Source: Streptomyces sp. NBC_01750 (GTDB lineage Bacteria; Actinomycetota; Actinomycetes; Streptomycetales; Streptomycetaceae). Taken from it: 64,000 nt of DNA. The stretch covers positions 8,372,001-8,436,000 of the forward strand of contig NZ_CP109137.1 in the NCBI RefSeq assembly GCF_035918095.1, in the 5' to 3' direction. Of the stretch, positions 45,368 through 55,200 are shown one piece after another (position 1 is the stretch's first letter; each line of letters begins with the position of its first letter). The position numbers and the translations under genes are program-made. The notes beneath the pieces are model-generated. The model was not told the DNA's origin and searched no databases. It saw only the letters and a program-made list of their open reading frames with translations.

Positions 45368-45952
45368 ATGACCGAAGTGATCCAGGAACAAGCGACCCGG
45401 GAAGAAGCGGTACAGCAGGACGTGATCCAGGAGACCGCGCCTGAGCGCGTGCGGCCCACCACGCTGGAGGAGTACGCCTCCGGTGACGAGTCCGACCTGA
45501 ACGTCGTGCTCGGCTGGCTGGGTCCGGCGATAGACCCGGAGACGGGCGGACTGGTCGGGCCGCTGCCCGACACCTACATCGTCGCCGAGTCCAACGGCTG
45601 GCCGAAGCCGGAGGGCGAGCCCGTGGCCGCCGCGATCAACGAGGTTCTCCTCGAGGATCTCTGGAAGCGCCCGGGTCTGCTGGGCGCCGTCTTCGCCGTG
45701 TCGGAGCAGAACTGGCACAGCGGGCGCGCGCTGTCGATCTGGACGGACGAGGAGGCGCTCAACGGATTCCTCTCCTCCGAGGGGCACCGCGACGCCGTGC
45801 GGCGCATGAGGGACATCGCGTTCGAATGGGAGGGGATCCGCTGGGTGAGCACCTCGCGCGAGCTCCCCACCTTCGACGAAGTACGTGTCCGGCTGGCCGC
45901 GCAGCGGGCCGCCAGGCGCGAGGCCGCCCGCGAGCAGGACGCCGCGGCCTGA
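45368..45952 (+). CDS. Unknown protein with a ferredoxin-like (ABM/DUF3291-like) C-terminal domain
   Basis: A 194-residue soluble protein. The first 35 residues are acidic and Gln/Glu-rich, probably disordered. From about residue 100 the text GLLGAVFAVSEQNWHSGRAL and SIWTDEEALNGFLSSEGHRDAV is the pattern of dimeric alpha-beta-barrel proteins of the antibiotic-monooxygenase / DUF3291 kind, with a W-x-(D/S)-E-E-A-x-x-F-x-x-S-x-x-H stretch. The tail is Arg/Ala-rich. Function cannot be assigned: a cofactor-free oxygenase, or a cyclase or helper for the P450. ATG starts one base after the P450 stop. It is the last gene of the 26933-45952 run. Confidence 0.7.
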   Translation: MTEVIQEQATREEAVQQDVIQETAPERVRPTTLEEYASGDESDLNVVLGWLGPAIDPETGGLVGPLPDTYIVAESNGWPKPEGEPVAAAINEVLLEDLWKRPGLLGAVFAVSEQNWHSGRALSIWTDEEALNGFLSSEGHRDAVRRMRDIAFEWEGIRWVSTSRELPTFDEVRVRLAAQRAARREAAREQDAAA

Positions 45953-45991
45953 GCGGCACGAACGTGCACCTCTGAGTTCCGGCCACGCTGT

Positions 45992-46009
45992 TCGAGCCAC
46001 GCTCAAGCG
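45992..46009 (+). promoter_or_regulatory. Putative SARP box upstream of the starting synthase
   Basis: TCGAGCC (45992) and TCAAGCG (46003) are 11 bp apart. Eight bases on, CATGAT (46018) could serve as -10. The synthase ATG is at 46205, leaving a leader of about 170 bases. The 18-bp core matches the site at 11552 at 16 positions. Confidence 0.65.
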
Positions 46010-46204
46010 ACCGGAAGCATGATGAACGCTGTCTCGTACCCCGCGTTCCGGCTGATGCCGCCGGCCCGATCCGGCACGCAGCCCCGGCACAACCGGCCAC
46101 GTCACGTGGGCACAAGCCGCCACCGTGACGTGGCCGGTCTCGTTCGAACTCTTGTTTTTCATCGCTGCCGGAAGTCCGGTCCGACGAGCATCAAGGAAGA
46201 GCCG

Positions 46205-49200
46205 ATGAACTTTGCCCAGGTGAACAGCGACGCAGGTCCCGCTGCGACGACGGCCGACGACATCGCCGGACTTGTGCGCGCCGTCCTCGCCGAACTACTG
46301 GGCACACGCCCGGAGTCGGTGGCCCTCGACCGGCCTCTGCGTGAGATCGGACTTGACTCCGCCCAGCTGATGAAACTGGTCGTCATCCTGTCCCAGACCC
46401 TTGGGCGGCCCGTACCCAGCTGGGTCGTCTGGCAGTACCCGACCGTGGCCGCACTCGCCGCCCACCTCGCAGGCGACACCTCTTCCGCCGCGGCCCACCA
46501 CGCGCCCGCCCGGCCGGGCACGGCGCAGGCGGCCGAGCCCGTCGCCATCATCGGCCTCGGCTGCCGGCTGCCTGGCGGCGTCGAGACCCCCGACGCCCTG
46601 TGGCAGGGCCTGCTCAACGGCCTGGATGCCGTACGGGAGGTCCCCCGCGACCGCTGGAACGCCCAGGAGTGGCTCGACCCCGACCCCCGCGCGACCGGCA
46701 TGATGAACACCCGCTGGGGAGGCTTCCTCGACAACGTGGCCGACTTCGACGCCGGGCTGTTCAGCATCTCGCCCGCCGAGGCCCGGCAGATGGACCCGCA
46801 GCAACGGATGGCGCTGGAGAGCACCTGGGCCGCCGTCGAGGACGCCCGGATCGTCCACGGCGACCTCGCGGGCTCCCGTACCGGTGTCTTCCTCGGCACC
46901 ATGGCGCAGGAGTACCACCTGGCCACAGGCGCCGACCCGGCAGCCATCGGGACCCACTCGGCGGTCGGCTGGGACAACTCGATCATCGCGGCGCGGATCG
47001 CGTACACCCTCGGTCTGCACGGCCCCGCCCTGGCCGTCGCCACCGCGTGCAGCTCCTCGCTGACCGCGACACACCTCGCCGTCCAGAGCCTGCGCAGCGG
47101 CGAGTCCGACCTTGCCCTGGCGGGCGGTGTCAATGTCCTGCTGCACCCCAACACCACCGTCGCCATGACCAAGTTCGGCGGCATGAACCCCGACGGGCAG
47201 TGCCGCGCCTTCGACGCCGACGCCGCCGGCTACGTACGCGGCGAGGGCTGCGGCATCATCGTCCTGCGCCGCCTGTCCGACGCACTCGCCGCGGGCGACC
47301 GCATCTACGCCGTGATCCGGGGCAGCGCCGTCAACAACGACGGCGCCTCCAACGGGCTGACCGCACCCAACCCGCAGGCACAGATCGAGGTGCTGCGCCG
47401 GGCATGGCAGAACGCCGGTATCGACCCCAGGGACGTCGCGTACGTCGAGGCGCACGGCACCGGTACCCCGCTCGGCGACCCCATCGAGGCCGGGGCACTG
47501 GGCAGCGTCTTTGCCGAGGGCCGCCAGGAGGCCCTGCGGATCGGCTCCGCCAAGACCAACTTCGGCCACCTGGAGCCCGCCGCCGGCGTCCTGGGCCTGA
47601 TGAAGACCGCACTCGCCCTGCACCACGGCGAACTCCCCGCCAGCCTGCACTTCGACACCCCCAGCCCGCACATCGACTTCGAGGCCAACCGGCTCGAGGT
47701 CGTCGCCGCCCGCCAGGGATGGCCGGGCGACAAGCGCCGGTACGCGGGCGTCAGCGGCTTCGGGTTCGGCGGCACCAACGCCCACGTCGCACTCGAAGAG
47801 GCTCCCTACCGCAGACGGCTGCTCGTACCGCTGGCCGCCGACAGCGAGGAAGAGCTGCGCGAGACCGCGGCCACCCTCGCCGAACGGGCCAGGACCGGCC
47901 GCGCCTGGTACGCACCTGAACTCCTGGCGGCCGGCACCGGCGAGCAGCGCGTCGTCGCCGCGGTCACCGACCACCACGGTCTCGCCGACGCCCTGCAGGC
48001 CCGTATCGACGCCCACACACCGCGCCCGTCCGGCGCGGCACGCCCCGAACTCGCCTTCCTCTTCTCGGGACACGGCGGACAGTGGCTCGGCATGGGCCGC
48101 GACCTGCTCGCCGAGCCCGCCTTCCGGGCTGCGCTGGAGGAGTGCGACCGAGCCGTACGCGCGGTCGCCGGCTGGTCCGTGACCGAGGAGCTGCTCGCCG
48201 ACGCCGACAGCTCCCGCCTCGACGCCACCGACGTCATCCAGCCCCTGTTGTTCTCTCTCCAGGTTGCCTACGCCCGGACCCTGCAGGCCTGGGGCCTTGA
48301 GCCCACCGTCGTCGTCGGACAGAGCGTCGGAGAGGTGGCCGGAGCGGTCGCCGCCGGGGCACTCTCGCTGGACGAAGGCGCCCGGGTCATCACCCTCTGG
48401 TCGCAGCTGTGCGCGGAACGCGCCTCGGGACACGGCACCCTGCTGGTCGCCGAACTCCCCCTGGACGAGGCGGAGCGCCTCGCCGCCGAGACCTGCGGCG
48501 AGGTGTCCGTCGCCGGGCACCTGTCACCCGGTCAGGTCTGTCTGTCCGCCCCGGCCGCCGCCGTCGACTCACTGGAGCGGACGCTCGCCGAGCGGGACAT
48601 CCCCACCCAGCGAGTCAACATCGACTATCCCGCCCACAGCCCGCAGATCGCCTCCCTCGGCCCTGAACTCGCGCGCCGCCTGGGCACCGTACGCACGCGC
48701 CCCGCCGCGGTGCCGATGTGGTCCACCGTCACCGGCGGCTTCGTCGACGGCACGTCCCTCGACGCCGCCTACTGGGTACGCAACATGTGCGAGCCCTTCC
48801 AGGTGGTCGAGGCCGTCACCGAACTCACCCGCGAACGTGACCTGCGGATCGTGGAGATCGCCCCGCACCCCGTCCTGAAGTACTCGGTCCGGCGCACCCT
48901 GATGGCACACCACGACGACCGCTCCACGGTCCTCGGCACCGGACACCGGGGCCGCCCGGCCCGCCAGGCGCTCGAAGACGTCGCCGCACGCCTGTGGTGC
49001 GACGGCTTCGACCTCGACTGGGGCGCCGTGACCGGCCGCCCGCAGCGCAGCGCCTCCACCGCGCCGGTGGTCCTCACCGTGTCGGGCAAGACCGCCGCGG
49101 CCCGCGGCCACAACGCGGCTCGGCTTGCCGAATACCTGCGGGGCGCCTCCGCCGCAAAGCTGCGCGATGTCGCCTACACCGCCGCCAACCACCGCTCCCA

Positions 49201-52200
49201 CCTCGAACAGCGGGCCGTGGCCGTCGCCGCGTCCGCCGACGAGGCGGTGGATGGGCTGCGGGCGGTGGCTGAGGGTGTGCCGCATGCGGGTGTGGTCGAA
49301 GGTGCGGCACTGGCCGGGGGTGAGCTGGCGGTGTTGTTCACCGGGCAGGGCAGTCAGCGGATCGGTATGGGGCGTGAGCTGTATCAGTCGTTCCCGGTGT
49401 TCCGGCAGGTCTTCGACGAGGTGTGTGTTGCTCTGGAGCCGCATCTGCGGATGCCGTTGGCGGCTGTGGTGTTTGCCGATCCTGATGGTGTGGATGCCCC
49501 GTTGGTTCATGAGACGGAGTTTGCGCAGCCTGCGTTGTTTGCGTTCGAGGTGGCGTTGTTCCGGTTGTGGCAGTCGTTCGGTGTGGAGCCGGAGGCGGTT
49601 GCGGGGCATTCGGTGGGTGAGCTGGTTGCTGCGCATGTGGCGGGTGTGCTGAGTCTGGCGGATGCTGCGCGGTTGGTGGCTGCGCGGGGGCGGCTGATGC
49701 AGGGTTGTGAGCCGGGCGGGGTGATGGTGTCGTTGGAGGCCTCGGAGGCTGAGGTCGTGGCGGTGCTGGCGGGAGCCGGGGGCCGGGTGTCGATCGGTGG
49801 GCTGAACGGGCCGGCGCAGACGGTGGTCAGTGGTGATGAGGCGGCGGTCGCGGTGCTGGTGGAGCATTTCACCGGTCTGGGGCGCAGGACCCGTCGTCTG
49901 GAGGTGTCGCACGCCTTCCACAGTGCGCATATGGATTCGATGCTGGCCGATTATGCGGCTGTGGCGGCCAGTTGCTCGTTTGCGGCGCCGCGGATGTCGC
50001 TGGTGTCGAGTGTTGACGGTTCTGTCATGGGGTCGGGTCTGGCTGCGGGTGAGGGGGTGCGTGATCCGCGGTACTGGGTGCGTCAGGTTCGGGAGGCGGT
50101 CCGGTTCCTGGATGTGGTGCGGACTTTGGAGAGTTCTGGGATCGGCCGTTTTCTGGAGTGCGGTCCGGCCCCGGTGCTGTCGGCGATGGCGGCGGGCTGT
50201 GTCACCGGGGAGGGTGCGGTTTTTGTCGCTTCGCAGTCGCAGCGTGGGGGTGAACAGGCTGATGAGAGCCGGGACATGTTCCGGGCGGTGGGCATTCTGC
50301 ACACCCATGGGCAGAGTCTGGACTTCACGCGGATCCTGCCGCCCGGCAGCACCACCGCACCGGTCGACCTGCCCACCTACGCCTTCCAGCGCGAGCGCTA
50401 CTGGATCGACGGCGCAGACCGCCCATCCCGCCACCACAGCAGCACGGACGACGCCCTGTGGCAGGCCATCGGCAGCGGCGAGGCCCAGCGCCTCGGCGAA
50501 CTCCTGGGCGTCACCGACGACAACGCGGCCGTAACCACCCTGCTGCCCTACCTCGCCACCTGGCGCGAACGCCAGGACCAGGCCGCCGACATCGCCGACT
50601 GGATGTACGAGGAGAGCTGGCAGCCGCTCACCGCCCCGCCCGCCGCCCCCGCCGTCGACGGCCACTGGCTGCTGGTCGGCCCGACTGCCGCCTCGGGGCT
50701 CGCCGAAACCCTCGCGGACGCCCTGACGGAGGCGGGCGCCTCCGCGCACATCCTCTCGGCCGCCTGTGACCGCACCGGATACGCCACGCTCCTCGCCGAC
50801 CTGAGCTCGGCGCTCGGCGACAAGACGCTGTCCGGCGTCCTCGCCCTCACCCCTGTCGACGAGACGCCGCACCCCGAGCACCCGGCCACCACCACCGGCA
50901 TCGCCCAGACCCTGGCACTCGTCCAGGCTCTCGGCGACGCGTCGGTCCGCGCGCCGCTGTGGCTGATCACACGCGGAGCCGTGCGCGCCCACGACAAGGA
51001 CCCCGCGCCCCGCCCGAACCAGACCGGCGCCTGGGGACTCGGCCACGTCGTCGCCCTGGAACACGCCAACCGCTGGGGCGGGCTGATCGATCTCCCCGCC
51101 GGCACCGACGCCGACCCGGCCGACCCCGTGGCGGCCGCCGCACTGGCAGCAGCCGCCCAGCAGCTGCCCGCCGTCCTCGCCGCACAGGCCGACGGTGAAG
51201 AACATCTGGCCCTGCGTTCCACCGGCCGCTACGTGCGCCGTCTGCACCGGGCAGCCCCCAGTACCGTCACACGGCCCTGGTCCCCCCGCGGCACCGTGTT
51301 GATCACCGGAGGCAGCGGCGCGCTGGCCGGGCACCTCGCCCGCAGCCTCGCCGACCGCGGCGCCGAGCATCTCGTCCTGGTGTCCCGGCGCGGACGCGAC
51401 GCCGAAGGCGCCGAAGAGCTCATCCACAGCCTCGAGAAGGCGGGCGCCCGCGTCACCCTCGCCTCCTGCGACGTCACCGACCGCCGGCAGCTGTCGGACC
51501 TGCTCGTCGACATCGCGTCCGACGAAGCACCGCTGCGTGCCGTCTTCCACACCGCGGGCCTCCTCGACGACCGGTTCGTCGACCGGCTGGACACCAAAGC
51601 CCTGGCCGCGGCCGCCGCACCCAAACTCGGGGCCGCCCGGCTGCTGGCCGAACTCACCCGTGACCATGAGCTCGACGCCTTCGTCCTGTACTCGTCCGTG
51701 ATCGGCACACTGGGCAACATCGGCCAGGCCAACTACGCCACGGCCAACGCCTCACTCGACGCACTGGCACACCAGCTCAGCTCCGAAGGCATCCCGGCCG
51801 TCAGCATCGGCTGGGGACCCTGGGCCGACGGAGGCATGACACACGGCGCCGCGGAAACCCAGCTGCGCCGCACCGGCCTCACCCCGATGGCCGTCGACCG
51901 GGCCCTGTCCGCCCTCGACGCCGCCCTGGCCACGAAGCGGTCCGCTGTGATCGCCCAGATCGACTGGGACCGGTGCGCCACGTCCTATACGCAGGGCAGG
52001 AACCGGCCCTTCCTGGACGAGATCACCCAGGCGCGCGCCGCCCTCACGCAGCAGACCGCCGATTCCCCGGCCGGTGACACCAACCCACTGCGCCGGACCC
52101 TGCTGGAAGTCGCCGAACCCGACCGCGAAGCGCATCTGCGCCGTCTGCTGGCGGCCGAGGCTGCGGCGGTACTCGGCATAGAGGATCCCCTCTCGCTCGA

Positions 52201-55200
52201 CCCCGAACGAGGATTCAAGGACCTCGGCTTCAACTCGATGATGGCAGTCGACTTCGCCGAACGCGTCCAGCGCCGCACCGGCGTCACCACCCCCAGGACC
52301 CTCGTCTTCGACTCCCCGGACCTGAGCTCCGCCGCCCGGTGGCTTCTCGCCGAACTCGCCCCCACACCCCCCGTCGCCCTCCCGGCCCCAGCCGGCACCG
52401 GCACCCGCGGCGGCCACCGCGGCGACGAACCGCTCGCCGTTGTCGGCGTCGGCCTGCGCATGCCCGGCGACGCACACGACCTCGACAGCCTCTGGCAGGT
52501 CCTCGCCGAGGGACGCGACACCGTCAGCACCGTCCCGGCCGACCGGTTCGACATCGACGCCTACTACGACCCGGACCCGGATGCCGAGGGCAGCACATAC
52601 GCTCGCCACGCCTCCTTCCTCGGGGACGTCGCTTCCTTCGACGCGTCGTTCTTCGGCATCAGCCCGCGCGAGGCCGAGCCGATGGACCCGCAGCACCGGC
52701 TGCTCCTCGAAGCGGCATGGCACTCCTTGGAGGACGCCGGCATCCGGCCGCGTGAGCTGCGGGACTCCCGCACCGGTGTCTTCGTCGGCGCGGGCGCGGG
52801 CGAGTACGGCAAGTACCGCCACAGCGGCGCACCCGACACCTACACACTGACCGGCGCCCTGTCGAGCTTCAACGCCGGCCGTCTCTCCTACCATCTCGGC
52901 CTCCAGGGACCCGCCCTGTCCATCGACACGGCCTGCTCGTCCTCGCTGGTCGCCCTGCACCTCGCCTGTGAAGCACTGCGCAACGACGAGTGCGAGCTCG
53001 CCCTGGCGGGCGGCGTCCAAGTCCTCGCCGACCCCGGCATGTTCGTGGCGCTCAGCCGCTCCCACGCTCTCTCGCCGGACGGCCGCAGCAAGGCTTTCTC
53101 GGCCGACGCCGACGGATACGGGCGCGGCGAAGGCGTCGGCGTCATCGCCGTGATGCGTCTGTCCGACGCGATCGAGCAGGACCGCAACATCCTCGGCGTC
53201 ATCCGTGCCACCGCCGTCAACCACGACGGCGCGAGCAGCGGCATCACCGCCCCCAATGGCACCTCCCAGCAGAAGGTCATCCGCGCCGCACTCGACTCGG
53301 CCGGGCTGTCCGCGGCCGACGTCGACTACGTCGAATGCCACGGCACCGGTACGTCTCTGGGTGACCCGATCGAGGTGCAGGCCCTGGACGCCGTGTACGG
53401 AAAGGGCCGTGAACCGGGCCGCGAACTCGGGCTCGGCACGGCGAAGAGCGTCATCGGACACCTGGAGTCGGCAGCCGGTATCGCCGGTGTGTGCAAGATG
53501 CTCGCCTCCTTCAAGAACGACGCGCTGCCCGCCACCATGCACAGCTCACCGCGCAACCCGAACATCGCCTGGGACCGGATGTCGGTCCGTGTGGTCGACG
53601 AGTTCACCCCCTGGGCGCGGGAGGAGGGTCGTCCGCGTCGGGCGGGTGTGTCGTCGTTCGGTCTGAGCGGCACCAACGCACACGTCATTGTGGAAGAGGC
53701 GCCGGTGCGGGATGGGGGCGAGGCTGCGGAGGCGGTGGCTGAGGGCCCGTATCCGGTGGTGGTGTCGGGTCGGGATGTGGGGGCGTTGCGGGAGCAGGCC
53801 GGTCGTTGGGCGTCCTGGTTGGAGGGGCATGCGGGTGTGCCGTTGGCGGGTGTGGCGGTGACGGCGGCTCGTCATCGGACGCATTTTGAGCAGCGGGCGT
53901 GTGTGGCTGCCGGGTCGGTGGCTGGGTTGGTGGATGGGTTGCGGGCGGTGGCTGAGGGTGTGCCGCGTGCGGGTGTGGTGGAGGGGGTTGCGGGGCGTCG
54001 GGGCCGGGTGGTGTTTGTGTATCCGGGTCAGGGTTCGCAGTGGGTGGGGATGGGTCGTGAGTTGTTGGCGGGGGGTGGTGTGTTTGCGTCGGTGGTGGAT
54101 GAGTGTGATGCGGCGTTGAGGCCGTTCACGGGCTGGTCGGTGCGGGATGTGCTGGCTGGGGTGGAGGGTGGTCATCCGCCGTTCGACCGGGTTGATGTGG
54201 TGCAGCCTGCGTTGTTTGCGATGGGTGTGGCGTTGTCTGCGGTGTGGCGTTCTTTGGGGGTGGAGCCTGCTGCGGTGGTGGGTCATTCGCAGGGTGAGGT
54301 GGTTGCGGCGGTGGTGAGTGGTGCGCTGTCGCTGGAGCAGGGTGCGCGGGTGGTGGCGTTGCGTTCTCGTGCGGTGTTGTCCTGTGCGGGGCAGGGCGGG
54401 ATGGCGTTGGTGGGGCGTCCGTTGTTGGAGGTGGAGGGGTTTCTGGCTCCGTATGGGGATGCGTTGTCGGTGGCTGCGGTGAATACGGCGGGGTCGACGG
54501 TGGTGTCGGGTCGGGGGGTGGAGCTGGCGGCTCTGGTGGGGGAGTTGCAGGGGTCGGGTGTGTTTGCGCGTCTGATCAATGTGGATTATGCGTCTCACAA
54601 TGCGCAGATGGATCCGCTGTTGCCGGGGCTGGCGGAGGGCTTTGCGGGGCTGGTGCCGGGGGAGACGGATATTGCGTTCTATTCGACGGTGAGTGGGCGG
54701 GTTGCCGGGGGCCGGGAGCTGGACGGGGGGTATTGGTGCCGGAATCTGCGGGAGCCGGTGCGGTTCGACCGTGCGCTGGAGGGTCTGCTGGATGACGGGC
54801 ACACGGTGTTCGTCGAGATTTCCGCGCATCCGGTGCTGTCGATGCCGCTGACCGATGCCGGTGCGGACCGTGGTGGTGTTGTCGTCGGTTCCCTCGCCCG
54901 TGACCGGGGAGGCATGGAACAGCTGCTGCACAATGCGGGGCTGCTCCACACGCACGGACACGAACTCGACTGGGACCGGATCCTTCCCGCCACTGCCGGC
55001 ACCGGGCTCGTCCCGCTGCCCACCTACGCCTTCCAGCGCGAACACCACTGGATGGAGACCAGGAAAACCTCCAACGACGCCGGCTCACTCGGCCTCGATT
55101 CCTCGCAGCACCCATGGCTCGGCGCCGCGACCCCGCTCGCCGACAGCGACAGTCATCTTCTGACCGGACGGCTCTCGCTCGCCGACCATCCCTGGCTGAA

